DNA of 64,000 nucleotides, taken from assembly GCA_964035575.1 (NCBI GenBank), contig OZ037887.1:186001-250000 (forward strand), read 5' to 3'. The position numbers and the translations under genes are program-made. Shown one piece after another: positions 19,720 to 33,526 of the stretch. The notes beneath the pieces were generated by a model. That model was not told the DNA's origin. It ran no database searches and worked only from the letters and a program-made list of their open reading frames with translations. The stretch comes from Rhynchopus sp. YZ270_cl-10. Its lineage: Eukaryota; Euglenozoa; Diplonemea; Diplonemida; Diplonemidae. Position 1 is the first letter of the stretch; the number at the start of each line of letters is the position of its first letter.

Positions 19720-20707
19720 CAAAAAAAGAAAGGGGTGGCAATGAAAGCGCTTCCCGCCTTTCTTAACCTAACTCAGACACATCAGGAAAGACGAGGTACA
19801 CCCACACTTTCCAATTCTAACCAAACTCGACATAATCAAGTCTTGGGGAAAAGACTGGAGGGCAGCAAACAATAGACTCTGACTTCAGGATATGACAAGA
19901 ATAAAAAGAAAACAGAGGGAAAAATGGTGTGGCTGAAGCGATTCGCACTTCTTGCGCACTTCTGCGCACTTTTTGTACACCAAAAAATATCGTTTTATTC
20001 TCCCCCGTTTATTGATCTGCAAATATTTTTTTCTTCCTCCGCTGTATGAGTTGCGTGAGTGATGAAACAAATACTGGATGAAAAACAATTTGCAGGCTCA
20101 ATTATATTTCCTCTTTTGCCAAAATGCTTGGTATATAAAACAAAAAGAAAACGGTTCCCTCACATCCCCAACACAAAAACCCCACAGTCCAGTACAATGC
20201 AAACACTGCTGGGTAGGTACACCAGAGAGAGAATCATCGATATTCTCTGATACAGGCAAATTATCGCATTTTGTAGCAGCATTTTACCGTTAACCAGGGG
20301 AGATGGCTTTCTCTTGCATCAGGCCGTACCGTTAACCGCAATAGGTCTCCTAGGCTAAAAGCCTCTGGCCGACAGAACAATGTAAGGTAAGGGAAGTCGG
20401 CAAACTAGACCCATCACGGTATATAGAAAAGCCCTTCAATGAATGTACACCCAAAAAACCGCGAAGATCGATTGCAGTACATGAAAGCATCTCCAGACAG
20501 GCGCACCGACTCACATTCTTTGAACACATTTTATAGATATTTCGACAGTCCGCGAGAAGACCCAAATTCCAAACCGCAGTGCTCTGTGCAGGAATTGAAA
20601 CCATCTGATGCCGTTTACCTCTTGTGTCAAGAGAACATCAACGAAGGGGAGGGGTTCTTGAGGGAAGAATGGAACCTCCTCCTCCTCCTTGCTTTTGTCT
20701 GATTGCC

Positions 20708-23416
<2,709 letters not shown>

Positions 23417-23422
23417 ATTGCC

Positions 23423-23445
23423 CTAGTTGTGCAAAAAATAAAATG
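23423..23445 (-). promoter_or_regulatory. Acceptor-like TAG upstream of the MAPK start
   Basis: On the gene strand a T-rich run ends in ACTAG six bases before the ATG at 23416. This is the reason for choosing that start. Confidence 0.4.
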
Positions 23446-24165
23446 TGATTTTGAAATACGGTAAAAACCCGGTCAAAGTGATGACCGGATTTTACTCCCC
23501 CTATACCCCCTGGGAAAAAATGGAAATGGTCAGCTGCCACGCAAGTGGTCAGGGGGGTGGAGCCTTGTTGTGTGGGCTGGGTTGGTGGGGTGGGGAGGAG
23601 GGGAGGCTTTTGTATGAGGGAAACTATACACTAAATTGTCTTGTTATTTTTTGCATTGGTTACACTTTAAAAAATACGTCACACATAATAGGGCTTTTGG
23701 AATTTTTAAATTTTGTTCTGTAAAAAAATACAGTTGTATTTTTTTAGATTGGCCGGGGAGGTTGTAAATGATTTCTGATAAAACCATTGCAACGCAGTAC
23801 TGAGGCTGGGGGGGGAGGAGGAGGGAGGAGACAAAAAAAAAAAAACAGTGCCGTGAAGCCCAACAACCAGTGTTCCCCTCACGACCCAAAAAAGAAGAAA
23901 AATAAAAGAAAAGAAAAAAAGGGAAGAGGGTTGCCTATTGAACTCTCCTTGTTATTTTTTTCTTTTTCTGATAAATTGTTTGGAGTATTGTAGTTGCCTC
24001 GGGTTGTGTTGCCACAGTTTTGTGCAATCTCCACTGTTTCTTTGCTCTGGTTTAGTGCATGCTGCCAGACAGTCTTCACTATTTTATTTTATTTTTTCAC
24101 CCCACATTTTCCCCCTCATTATAACCCCCACCTTTTTTTTTCAACTTTATACATTTCGTTTCTCT
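23446..24165. other. Intergenic between MAPK and mitochondrial carrier
   Basis: A/T- and G-rich low-complexity DNA with one H6 cassette. No gene is seen. Confidence 0.6.
23971..24039 (+). repeat. Cassette family H6
   Basis: Family H6: AAATTGTTTGGAGTATTGTA, then GTTGCCTCGGGTTGTGTTGC, then CACAGTTTTGTGCAATCTCC and CACTG. Other copies: 35552, 48585 and 48659 (short), all plus strand. The layout parallels H5 (GTGTAG ... CTCCACT). Confidence 0.8.
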
Positions 24166-24969
24166 CTAAACAACTGAAGGAAACATGATTGGCGCAATAA
24201 CGTTTTGTGTTTCCGAAATGATAAACACAGCACCAATCATACGCCCGGTACGCCAGGACCAGCCTCGGCAGAACCTCCCGGGGCCTCCTTCCGCGTAGAG
24301 CACCTTAATGGTTTGTGGTATGCTCGAGAACTTCTCTCCCTTGACGTCCCCCTGCATGCAGGTCTTAATAGTATCCATCGGGTGGGACAACGAGGCCCCA
24401 ATCACACCTGCGGTAATCGCCCCGATAACCTTCGCTGTGTACGCAGAGTACCCCTTCTCCTGCAGGTTCTCCGTCAAAACCGGGCCCACCCCGAGGTACG
24501 CCGCAGTGTACATCCCTTCTCTGCCAGATGTCATGGAGAGTCCGCGCATAATTCCGGTCGGGCCGGCCTGCTTGATAACAGAGGAAGGAACGGAGGCAAG
24601 GGAAAGCCCGGTTCGTTGCTGTTGGATCATCGCAAGCTCCATAGGCGAGCACACCGTCCCAGAAAGCATTCCTCCAACAAGACCCGCAAGGATCTTCTCT
24701 TGCCCCGCAAGGTTGCGTTCTTCACCACGCTTAATGAGGGTCGACACTGCGCCGGTCAAAGGAAACTGCAGACCAGTTGCAATGCCCATATTCATGACAC
24801 TCACCCCAAGCCCTCTATACAGCAGCGACGGCGACAGGGAGAACGGGAGGCCCTGCTGGGTTGCGTTCTTGCAGTACAATGTGGGCTGCATGATGGTCAC
24901 CTCGATGGAGCCGCAGACAATCCCGAGAAGGGTGTTCTGCAAAGGGTCCAGCTTCTCGACGGCAGACAT
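24166..24969 (-). CDS. Mitochondrial carrier family (SLC25) protein
   Basis: 267 residues, single exon, starting MSAVEKLDPLQNTLLG. It has the three-repeat structure of inner-membrane carriers. The second and third signatures are clear: SPMELAMIQQQ and HPMDTIKTCMQGD. The first is degenerate (QPTLYCKNATQQ), with Cys where Arg/Lys is usual. Length is slightly under the usual 290-310 residues. Carriers exchange metabolites across the inner mitochondrial membrane; the weak first signature prevents a substrate call. The frame is open further upstream (to 25350), but the ATG at 24969 directly follows a long pyrimidine run and matches the usual start of repeat 1. Confidence 0.88.
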   Translation of the reverse strand: MSAVEKLDPLQNTLLGIVCGSIEVTIMQPTLYCKNATQQGLPFSLSPSLLYRGLGVSVMNMGIATGLQFPLTGAVSTLIKRGEERNLAGQEKILAGLVGGMLSGTVCSPMELAMIQQQRTGLSLASVPSSVIKQAGPTGIMRGLSMTSGREGMYTAAYLGVGPVLTENLQEKGYSAYTAKVIGAITAGVIGASLSHPMDTIKTCMQGDVKGEKFSSIPQTIKVLYAEGGPGRFCRGWSWRTGRMIGAVFIISETQNVIAPIMFPSVV

Positions 24970-25926
24970 TATAGAGGGAAGGGGGAGAGGGGGAGAGAGA
25001 GAGGGTCTGATAAGGGGCGGTTGCATGCAGAGATATAAAAGGGGTGTACGATGGTTCCATTTGATTTCATTTTGACCCAAGTTTGGCGGTGTTTGGGCAG
25101 TGTGGGCGGCTATTGGTCCAAGTGCCAAATCAGGTGAATTTGATGAGAAAAATGCAAAAAATGCAAAAAAGAGAGTTGGAATGGGAGGGGCTGTTTTGTT
25201 GGAACATTTTCCGATCGTGTGAATTTCTTTTTTTGTTTTTTGCGTGGCAGTGGGGAGGGGGAGCCCGGGGAGGGAGGGTATTTTGGAGGTAATAAGTGAA
25301 GTGGCGAAATCAACGAAAAAATGTGACATGCAAATCATCCTCAACCACAAATGAAATGTTCTTCCTCGTTTTTCCCCCCTACTGTTTCAGGTTGTGCTCG
25401 GTCCCTGTTGAACATAAAATCCACCTTGCTTCGCTCAGTGAAGTACTTTTCATGCCCCCCCCCCCTCGCTTTGCGAGAGGAGAACCATTTTTTGCACACT
25501 ACCTGTAACAGTGAAAAAAGCTTTCGGGGGGTTTGCTACAAAATATAAAAAAAAAGGAATCGACTCTGTGAATTTAAGCAAAGAGCAAAGTATGCCGTGC
25601 GCAAAAAAAAAAAGTATTTCAACATATGCAATCAATACATTGGTAGCATAGGAGGAGAAAAAAAACTCGGGGGAGGAGAGGAAAGTTGGTATGATGAACG
25701 TAAGCTCCAGTGTTCGGTCACCAAAAACAAAAAAAAAAGGAACGTTTTTTTCCCCACCCACCCACCCCTACCTCGCAACCCATTTCCCCTTATACAATTT
25801 TGTTTTGTTTCTTTGTTTGTTTTTTTTTTTTTTTTGAAACATTGGTTCCGAGAATGTGGTACAAAAAAAAAAAAATTCCTGAACAACGGAGCGCCATCAC
25901 CCCTTTTCTTTTTCCCCTTCTTTGTT
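24970..25926. other. Intergenic between mitochondrial carrier and RIIa-like gene
   Basis: Pyrimidine-rich (gene strand) next to the carrier start, then low-complexity DNA. 25691-25722 (ATGATGAACGTAAGCTCC, then GTCACC) is a diverged H1 cassette. No gene is seen. Confidence 0.55.
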
Positions 25927-26535
25927 TCACCCTTCTTCGGCAAATGGAGTCTCGGCAATCTTCCATGTGGTGAGCTTTGTGTCTGTCCGCGAATAGCACA
26001 GCTTGCTGTACTCATAGTTCCACCGTTCAACCCAGGGCTCTGTCGCGTGGCTGCGTAGATCGACCTTTTTGGGCTTGTTGAGCATCTCGTCAGGGTTTTC
26101 CTCCAGACGCTTGCCATCTTTTTGGTAGAAGTACAACTTTTTCTTGAGGTCGTACATTTCAACAAAGCCGTTTTGTTCACGAAGCTTGACTTGCTTTTCT
26201 TTCTTTTTCTTTTCGGGTGAAGCTGCAGGGGTGGACTCTGCTGGAGTTGGTGGAGTGGGTGCTGCTGGGGGTGTTGGTTTTGGTGCTGGTGCAGGTGGTG
26301 GTGGGGCCTGCTTTGCTGGTGGTGGTGTAGCTGTCACTGTAGGTGCCGTGGTGGTGGGGGTGGGGGTGGGGGTGCTGGTTGTCTTGCCATCAGCGTCCTT
26401 CTGCAGCCAGTCACAAAGGTAAGCATGGATGTCATCTGGTTTATTGTCAAGCACGTCTGCCGCCATGTCATCCATCAGGTCGTGTACATCCTTCGCCTCG
26501 AGGTAGGCTCGCAACTCAGCGGTCACCTCCACCAT
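25927..26535 (-). CDS. Protein with N-terminal RIIa/DPY30-like dimerisation-docking domain
   Basis: 202 residues, single exon. Residues 1-45 (LRAYLEAKDVHDLMDDMAAD, then KPDDIHAYLCDWL) have the helix-turn-helix pattern of the RIIa/DPY30 docking fold, which dimerises and binds amphipathic helices, often in PKA regulatory subunits and ciliary radial-spoke proteins. Residues 50-105 are a Pro/Thr/Ala-rich linker, then a Lys-rich stretch (SPEKKKKEKQVKLRE). The C-terminal 85 residues are charged and aromatic (VEMYDLKKKLYFYQKDGKRL; WVERWNYEYSKLCYSR) and form a domain I do not recognise. A flagellar or scaffolding role is possible but unproven. Confidence 0.75.
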   Translation of the reverse strand: MVEVTAELRAYLEAKDVHDLMDDMAADVLDNKPDDIHAYLCDWLQKDADGKTTSTPTPTPTTTAPTVTATPPPAKQAPPPPAPAPKPTPPAAPTPPTPAESTPAASPEKKKKEKQVKLREQNGFVEMYDLKKKLYFYQKDGKRLEENPDEMLNKPKKVDLRSHATEPWVERWNYEYSKLCYSRTDTKLTTWKIAETPFAEEG

Positions 26536-26550
26536 AATGCTGTTGTGTCT

Positions 26551-26583
26551 CTGGTGTGGGTGAGGTGAGGTGAGGTGTGGTGT
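26551..26583 (-). promoter_or_regulatory. Pyrimidine tract plus CAG upstream of the RIIa-like gene
   Basis: On the gene strand CACCTCACCTCACC-type sequence ends in ACACCAG 15 nt before the ATG, another acceptor-like signal. Confidence 0.5.
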
Positions 26584-26990
26584 GTTACGGCGAGAAGAAA
26601 CAGTTCTCGTAACCGTACTATGTAGACACCGTAATAAATTGTCCACCTGCCCGATTTGTGCAGACACCCGAAGGATACCCTCCGCCCCTAATATACGGTT
26701 TTCGTGAACACCAATTAAGATTATTCCTTTTTTAGGAGGTAAACACAGCCACCACACTTCCCCTCAGAGCGTGGCAACGTACGCATAACGCAACGCAAAC
26801 AAACCCCTGTCGACATTGGTAACTTCCCTCCTTTGCCTGACCAAAAAAATATGGGGTGAGGGAATCACTTTTTTTTGCTTTCAATAGGTGGCCAATTTTT
26901 TTTCTTTTTACCCTGCATTGTAGAGTGGGGTTCAGGGGGTAGGTGGTTGGTATGCAAAAGCCCACTTGCGTTACAATGTTCAAAATATGG

Positions 26991-27025
<35 letters not shown>

Positions 27026-27279
27026 CGAGGGGTTTTCCAGGGAAGTTCCTAAGTGGGACCGAGAACATGAAATTCTGGATTTTAGTTTTTTTTTCCTTTT
27101 TTTTTTTTCCTTTTTTCCTTAGGGGGCTTTGTTGTGGTTTCTGGTGGGTGTCACTGTAGGTGACACACCACCAGTGTGGTGAAATGGTCCAAACTCTCAA
27201 AAGCAAGAGTTTTCAGGGGGCAAGAAAAAAAAAATTGACAACAAAATCCTGCACCGTCCAGGGCTGTACCCCCAATTTA

Positions 27280-27420
27280 TTTTTGCCTGCGGCGCCATTT
27301 TTCATTTTTTGCTCTGCAAAAAAGTGTTCGTCGGAGGCTAGATTTTTACACCGTACCCAAAATTTTTTGCCTGCGGCGCCATTTATATTATTTTCTGCTC
27401 CGCAAACAGAGAAGTGTAAA
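27280..27420 (+). repeat. CGCCTGCGGCGCC ... GCTCCGC repeat, two units
   Basis: Units at 27287 and 27367: CCTGCGGCGCCATTT, an A/T linker, then GCTCTGCAAA or GCTCCGCAAA. The second is preceded by TTTTTACACCGTACCC. The same unit is at 17574 and 44028. The GC palindrome GGCGCC in an A/T setting makes it conspicuous. Confidence 0.75.
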
Positions 27421-27445
27421 CGCCTCACCGTTCATCGGCGGAAGC

Positions 27446-27513
27446 ACTGGTTCCACGGGTTATCGAACCCCAGAGAGCACTTCATTGGCATGCACACGGT
27501 TACCACTAGGGAG
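27446..27513 (-). other. tRNA-like sequence (pseudo-tRNA or SINE head)
   Basis: On the minus strand CCTAGTGGTAACCG resembles a tRNA D-arm (box A) and GGGTTCGATAACCC a T-arm (box B), 43 nt apart. The T-loop has one base too many, position 33 is not U, and no 5' acceptor strand pairs with the GTGGAACC end. I read it as a degenerate tRNA or tRNA-derived SINE head, not a functional tRNA. Confidence 0.35.
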
Positions 27514-28004
27514 CGTGTATGCAGGTACAAAATCACTGCCCCATCCAAATAATATCCCCAACGTCTTCGGGGATCCCCTTGCATTTTGCAGCCAAAAATG
27601 CAACTAGGCCAAAGCTGCAAAAAGTTCCGCGCGCGTGCAGCGCGCCCGGGTTTGGGACCCCTTTTTGAATTTCGAGGGGCGGTTAAAGTGGGCCCAGAAT
27701 CACAGTTCTGACACTCATTTAGCATTGTGAGCAACTCACTAGTGGTCGTAACCAAAATTTGTATCAATCAAGAACTTGTCCATTTTCTCGAAATGACCCC
27801 ACTACAGTGAGGGTAGAGCTCGGAAAGCCTGAAAAAGGGCAAAAAAACCCCACCCAAAAAAGGAAAAAAACGGGAACATAAATCCAGAATTTTGCTGTTT
27901 TTTCCGAGAACAAGGAACAACCCTGGGGTTTTCCCTTCCCACCCCTCCGGAGAGGGAAGGGGGAGGGTGGGTGGAGGGGGGGGTAAAAGGGAAGAAGAAA
28001 AAAT

Positions 28005-28120
28005 TAACTTGAAATACAAAAGCCTTCTCGTGACAATATACCTTGGTACATGATCCCGGTGTACCGGGGGGGGGTGGACCCCAACCGTGCAGTTCTACGT
28101 CCATTTCGTGGGTTACATCT
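28005..28120 (+). repeat. Cassette family H2 (full length)
   Basis: ACTTGAAATACAAAAGCC, CTCGTGAC, ACCTTGGTACATGATC, CGGTGTACCGGGGG, GTGGACCCCAACC, then CCATTTCGTGGGTTACATCT. It aligns with 37245-37363 and, more loosely, with 56328 and 62846. Confidence 0.85.
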
Positions 28121-28265
28121 GGAAAAAGAAGAAAAAAAATCCATACCGAATAAATAAGCCCTTCAGGCTCAGATCTTTGAGTAGAAGAAAAAAAATAAAA
28201 GCTATTTTTTTGGAGAATACTCGAACGGGGGATTTAGAATAAGTTAAAGAAACAAATTTCTTTTT

Positions 28266-28330
28266 TGAAAACTTGGTTGTATTAGTGTAGCCACCCTAGT
28301 GTAGCCACCCTAGAGTGTGCTCCACTATTT
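28266..28330 (+). repeat. Cassette family H5 with internal duplication
   Basis: GAAAACTTGGTTGTATTAG, then GTGTAGCCACCCTA twice in tandem, then GAGTGTGCTCCACTAT. The second subtype (GAGTGTGCTCC) is also at 55471 and 60135. Confidence 0.85.
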
Positions 28331-28339
28331 ATATCTATT

Positions 28340-28505
28340 TATTCGACTTTTTATACAGTAGTTTTATTTTGCGATAATTTCACGCCTTAATTTTCGATGC
28401 GAGTGTGGTTAATTTGCCGAGCGAAGCGAGGCAAATTGAGCTCACGAGCATCGAAAATTAAGGCGCGAATTATCGCAAAATAACTACTGTATAAAAATTC
28501 GAATA
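28340..28505. mobile_element. Palindromic element, 166 bp
   Basis: The arms start TATTCGACTTTTTATACAG and end CTGTATAAAAATTCGAATA. They pair over about 65 bp, around a loop holding a small GCCGAGCGAAGCGAGGC hairpin. No coding capacity. Confidence 0.75.
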
Positions 28506-29140
28506 GGTAGTTTTATTTTGCGTGTTAAACAGGGCGTTCGCTATCGCCATCGTTTTTTCCTGATCGTGGCGAAATGCCAAAAAACCCGAAATTTTTGCTT
28601 TTTTACTAGTGCTTAAAATAGGTCAAAAAAAAATTTTTCCGCCGGAGAGAAGCTAGTTCGTGGGGGGTGAATCCCTGGTGCTGAGTGATCAAAAAAAATT
28701 GCGATTTGCGCGTGATCCCTTCCCCAGGACTAAAACCAGCAAAACGATGGAGAATTTCATCAATCCCCCCTCACTGAGGGTTCTCTTTGTGCTGTTTAAT
28801 CGAACAGATGTACAAGAGAGAAGCATCCGTCATATGAGACTTCATCCTTATTTTGATTATTTTCAATAAACTAACCCGTCTCTCTGCCTCCACCAAGGTT
28901 GAAGATAGAGTTGACACGAGTAGTGACACCTTCTATAACAGGGGGTACGGGACACCTTCAGCTGACTGCAGGATTGAGGGGCGAGCGGGAGTGCTGGGGA
29001 AACTTCCTCTCACGGCAGGCGGGTTTGCGGATGATTTTGAGTACAGTGGACACCCCCTCTGTGACCCCCCCTCCGGGGGGGTCGACAGGGTGGTGGGGAG
29101 AAATCTCTCTCTCTTTTTTTTTTTTTTCCTCCCTTTTTTT

Positions 29141-29190
29141 GAAAACTTGGTTGTTTTAGTGTAGACACCCGAAGATGAACTCCACTATAA
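29141..29190 (+). repeat. Cassette family H5
   Basis: GAAAACTTGGTTGTTTTAG then TGTAGACACCCGAAGATG then AACTCCACTATAA, between T-runs. Confidence 0.8.
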
Positions 29191-29219
29191 TAATTTTTTT
29201 TTTATATTTATTTATTTAT

Positions 29220-29251
29220 ACAGGGTTTCGCCCCGGTGGGGCGAAGCCCTG
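29220..29251. repeat. GC-rich perfect hairpin
   Basis: CAGGG-TTTCGCCCC then GGGGCGAA-GCCCTG can form a strong stem. A related GC block (TCGCCCCGGGGCGAACGCCC) follows at 29311. Confidence 0.6.
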
Positions 29252-29334
29252 GGGCGAAATAAAATGTCATTTTTTCAGGAAAAGATTTTTTTAACGAAAA
29301 AAAATATTTTTCGCCCCGGGGCGAACGCCCTGGT

Positions 29335-30516
29335 GTTAAATAAAGTTCTAGTGGGGGCTCTGTTGGAAAAGGGTAACTTATTTGTTGTGCAATCCATTAA
29401 TGCTGTTTTTCCTGTACAAAAATACAGTGAAAAAAAAAAAAAAAAAAAAAAAATCACGCCACTGGCGCAGAGCTCGCGCTAAAGTCCATCCCTCATCCCG
29501 GGATTTTTGGGGGTTTTGGTAGGAACGTTTTTTTTTTGCAGTACGGGGATTTCATTAAGAAACCAGAAGTTCTAATATTGTTGAGTAAGACCACCACATA
29601 GTGGACTTGCATATACATGTGACCCCGCCGTGGAACGCAATTGGCTCGGAAAGTCAAAAGAAAGAGGAGAAAAAAGAAAAGGAAAAAAAAAAAAAAAGTT
29701 GGGTACCGTGCGCCTGCGGCGCTGCCTGTTCCCTACCAGTTTCTACAGGCAAACACTTGCCCCCTTTACCTTACACTGACGGGTTTTGACCAAAACCAAG
29801 AACTTGTCCATTTCGGCAAATTGACCCCACCACAGAACGGACGAATTCCGGAAATGCAAATGCCGGTGTTTTCGCGCATTTTCATGTTGCAAGACGTCAG
29901 GATCAGGGAGAGAAAATCTGGTTGTGGGATTTACATTGGCCCTCTTTACCCACATGGATTTTGACCAAAACCAAAAAATTGGCCATTTCGGCAAAGTGAC
30001 CCCACCACAGCGCGGACGGATTCCGGAAATTCCAATCGCGGTATGTTTTGGGGCTGAAAACCCACTGATTTTCAGGAGAAAAATTGCTTCCAAATCTCGG
30101 AATTTTCCGAATTTTCCTGAAAATGACCCTTGTTTACGAGTATGGGTTCATATTTTGCGAAAATTTAAGTCACTAAAATTTTGTCCATTTTTCCGTATAT
30201 ACCCCACCACAAGCCGGGATTGGCCCGGAAATGCCACAAAACGGGGTTTCCGGGCCTCCCCAGCTAACCTTTTCAAGGAACGTTTTTCCGTACCCGAAAT
30301 CCATTTTTTCCCCATTTTTTCCCATAATTAGCGCGACCACTGCACTGGCGTGAAAAAAAAAAAAAAAAAAAATCACGCTCCTACGTATTTTCCCACAGAA
30401 AATAAAAACACAAGTGAAAAAAAGTGAAAATACAGTAGTTTTATTTCCACAGAGACAAATTATCGACAATTAAAATTACCCTTTTCCAACGGAGCCCCAC
30501 TAGAACTTTATTTAAC
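29335..30516. mobile_element. TIR element, about 1.18 kb, possibly TTAA-flanked
   Basis: Left end GTTAAATAAAGTTCTAGTGG and right end CCACTAGAACTTTATTTAAC are inverted over about 40 bp. TTAA lies at both ends and may be the target duplication. The interior carries three of the TGACCCCACCACA motifs discussed in the findings. No transposase was seen. Confidence 0.6.
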
Positions 30517-30536
30517 AAGTGAAATAAAAACAAAAA

Positions 30537-32388
30537 GGGGTAAGGACATTCTGGTACCCCCAAGTTTGACTTTTGGACAATTCAGACCCACAAGGTTTCG
30601 ATAAAGACAATTCAGACCCACAAGGTTTACGATAAAGACAGTTCAAACCCACAAGGTTTACGATAAAGACACTTCAGAACCACAAGGTTTGCATTTTGGA
30701 CAGTTCAACCCCACAAGGTTTGCATTTTGGACAGTTCAGACCTTGTGGGTCTGAACTGTCCAAAATGCAAACCTTGTGGTTCTGAACTGTCCAAAAGTCA
30801 AACCTTGTACGTGTTTTCTTCTTCTAAGGTGCTTGCTCTCCATACCTAGACCCTCGAATTTTTTTTCTTGACCCCATACATATGGGTGCATTTCGACGAT
30901 TTGAGGCCATTCAAAGCAAAAGTTGGCACTTTTGAGCATCTGCGGGGGTCTAAAACACGGTTTTGCGTACACCACGCTGGATGATAGGGGTCACATGATA
31001 GGTCATATCATGTGGCCATATATCAAGTTACACCGCAAAAATCTACCAGACCCTGTCTTCGTGCACCTTTTTTCACCCACCCACACCCACACCTCCCCAC
31101 CCATCCCTCACAGGATTACACCAAAATAATGAAAATTGGGTTTCAAGTACCCTGTTTCTCTCAGAAGTCAGTCACTGCTATTGCCATTTAACCCAGGGAG
31201 CATAGCTAGTGCAAGAAATTCGACCTTTGGAAACTTTCCGGAAAGTCTGTCCTCTGCTCGCGGAGGACGAGGCACAATAAAATATTGCGTTCCCCCAGAA
31301 AACCAGTGCACATTTCACACTCCTTGTGGGTGGTCTTGTTGCCTTCTTGTCACAGTAATTTTGGCCCAGGCATGCTCTTGAGCATGACAATTTAGTGTGT
31401 ATGGCAGGGTGTTGTTTTGTTCTGAATTCTCTAGTTATCATCTAAGTCAATCGCGGGTGCTTTTTAACAAACTTCCTGCAGTTGATAATAACCTTATATA
31501 ATAACCGGGGGGTGGTTTGCGGACGCTGCCATATGCACTGTTGTTATTTCTTCGGATTTAACAACGTACAGCGTAACATAGTGGATTCGCCTGGTCGACA
31601 CAACCTTTGATAGATATGGGATAACCAACCCCCTTCGACCCCTCGTGGGTTCACTGAACAAGCCCTAGTGGTAGTTAAACGCGATTGAACATTTAACTTC
31701 CTAGAGATGAAAGAACAAGACAACACTTCTGTACCCGCGCATCAAAATTGTGGAAAACTTTGCACCCCAAACACCCTCAACAACGCCTGCCAAAAGGCGC
31801 CCCTTGTTGCTGGGAGTTGGTTCTCATGTTTGATACCTGCACAGCAGGCATTCCTCTGAGTCCAACGCATGTTTGGCCTGTCTGCGGCGTTGTACGAAGA
31901 CAGGGTCTGGTAGATTTTTGCGGTGTAACTTGATATATGGCCACATGATGTGACCTATCATGTGACCCCTATCATCCAGCGTGGTGTACGCAAAACCGTG
32001 TTTTAGACCCCCGCAGATGCTCAAAAGTGCCAACTTTTGCTTTGAATGGCCTCAAATCGTCGAAATGCACCCATATGTATGGGGTCAAGAAAAAAAATTC
32101 GAGGGTCTAGGTATGGAGAGCAAGCACCTTAGAAGAAGAAAACACGTACAAGGTTTGACTTTTGGACAGTTCAGAACCACAAGGTTTGCATTTTGGACAG
32201 TTCAGACCCACAAGGTCTGAACTGTCCAAAATGCAAACCTTGTGGGGTTGAACTGTCCAAAATGCAAACCTTGTGGTTCTGAACTGTCTTTATCGTAAAC
32301 CTTGTGGGTCTGAATTGTCTTTATCGAAACCTTGTGGGTCTGAATTGTCCAAAAGTCAAACTTGGGGGTACCAGAATGTCCTTACCCC
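30537..32388. mobile_element. Mutator-like (long-TIR) non-autonomous element, complete
   Basis: Termini GGGGTAAGGACATT and AATGTCCTTACCCC begin inverted arms of about 526 bp (30537-31062) and 495 bp (31894-32388). Both flanks carry AAACAAAAA (30528-30536 and 32389-32397), a 9-bp target duplication. Long TIRs with 9-bp duplication fit Mutator-like elements. The arms include repeats of CAGACCCACAAGGTTT. The 830-bp interior has no transposase frame, so it would need enzyme from elsewhere. Diverged relatives of the arm are at 58660 and 60805. Confidence 0.85.
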
Positions 32389-33096
32389 AAACAAAAAAGG
32401 CACTCCGTATCCTTGGAGAATACTCGAAGGGGGGGGTGGGAAGCACTATGTATTAAAATTGTAGTCACTTCTAAAAAGTCGAATTTGCAATTTTTGTATT
32501 TCTTAGTTTTCTGCTAGTGGGGAAAGGGGATATTGTCCACGTGTGGACATTGTAGGTGGACATTGTCCACATAGACAATGACTGGTTGAGACAATAACAG
32601 ATTCAGCCGGATTCATTTTTTCCCCCATTTTTTGATGGGGGGATAAATATTAGATTCATTTTTGTTTTGTTTTTGTTTTTGTGTTTTTTTTTTTTTTTTT
32701 TTTGCGGAGCAAAAAAGGGTACAGTATTCCTTTGACTCCCCCCCGAAAAGGCAGTGTTTTGCTTTCAAAAACGGCATTACCTCTTCGTATCAAGAGAAGG
32801 AGAAAAAAAAAAAGTAAAAAATACGATAGTGAAGAGAGACAATTCGGGGAAGGGAAACCTCTGAATGCTGACCACTTTCGCAAACATCCGCTTTTATGCA
32901 CAACATTTAAAAAAAAAAGTATTTTCATACAAAAAAAAAGAAAAAAAGTTTTGAAAAAGTGCACAACGCTACACCGGGACAACCGGTGGAACACCTGGCA
33001 CAGAAAATATACTGAACAGACGACGTTATTTGAAACACACCATACACACACCCGAACACCCATACACACCCCAACGCCCTTTTTTTTTTGCTTTTT

Positions 33097-33168
33097 TGTT
33101 GTGTCAACAATCACCCTACCCAGGCTACCCAGGGTAGGGTCTGTACTCATTGTTGCCCGAAGCCTGGA
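33097..33168 (+). repeat. Cassette family H4
   Basis: GTTGTGTCAACAATCACC, CTACCCAGGCTACCCAGGG, GGGTCTGTACTCATTG, CCGAAGCC. Confidence 0.85.
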
Positions 33169-33243
33169 ATATACAAACGCCCGTCTCTCTCTCGCGTTGA
33201 TGAGAGAAGAAAAAAAGTTTGTAAAATAAAATTTAAAAAAGTT

Positions 33244-33370
33244 GTTGAATGCAGGCACACCTCCGACTGACCCACGTACGATGCCAGCCATCCGGATGAA
33301 AGCACAAAGTTCCCTGCGGCTTACAACAGTAGATGTAAAAAGGAAACCTAATGGCTTGCCCGTACCGTAA
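33244..33370 (+). repeat. Cassette family H3 (long form)
   Basis: AATGCAGGCACACCTCCGAC ... CGTACGATGCCAGCC ... AATGGCTTGCCCGTACCGTAA, aligning with 19010-19125. Confidence 0.85.
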
Positions 33371-33490
33371 AAACCGTAAAAACCGTTTAAAAAAAATACG
33401 GTTGTTCAAAGAGACTGCACACAAATGCGCATGAGCGGGGGAGGGGGGGGATAAATAATCAAAAATAAAATAAACGGAAAGGGAAACCTT

Positions 33491-33526
33491 ATGAGATGAC
33501 ATATGCCTCTCGATGGCCGTCTTCCA
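33491..33526 (+). repeat. Cassette family H1, diverged
   Basis: ATGAGATGACATATGCCTCT then CGATGGCCGTCTTCC. Only the GATGA and CCTCTCG parts are kept. Confidence 0.4.

Larger units (their letters stand above)
16983..20707. other. Repeat-filled intergenic region
   Basis: Apart from the cassettes and elements listed separately I see only A/T runs and low-complexity DNA. No gene is supported between the 600-residue gene and the MAP kinase gene. Confidence 0.6.
26584..30536. other. Gene-free repeat region
   Basis: No gene is supported. Contents: the tRNA-like sequence, the CGCCTGCGGCGCC repeats, cassettes H2 and H5, the palindrome at 28340, a G/C hairpin at 29220 and a TIR element at 29335, with A/T runs between them. 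Confidence 0.6.

Noticed and set aside
24205-25075. Long plus-strand frames opposite the mitochondrial carrier
   Set aside because: Shadows of the carrier gene, without family features.
27446-27513. Functional tRNA gene
   Set aside because: T-loop of wrong length, no pairing acceptor strand and wrong base at position 33. At best a tRNA-derived remnant.
30560-30790. CRISPR-like array of CAGACCCACAAGGTTT repeats
   Set aside because: A eukaryotic setting, and the repeats are part of the terminal inverted repeats of a transposable element.
32656-33291. 211-codon minus-strand frame
   Set aside because: Poly-Phe and Lys low complexity from T- and A-runs; no conserved protein.
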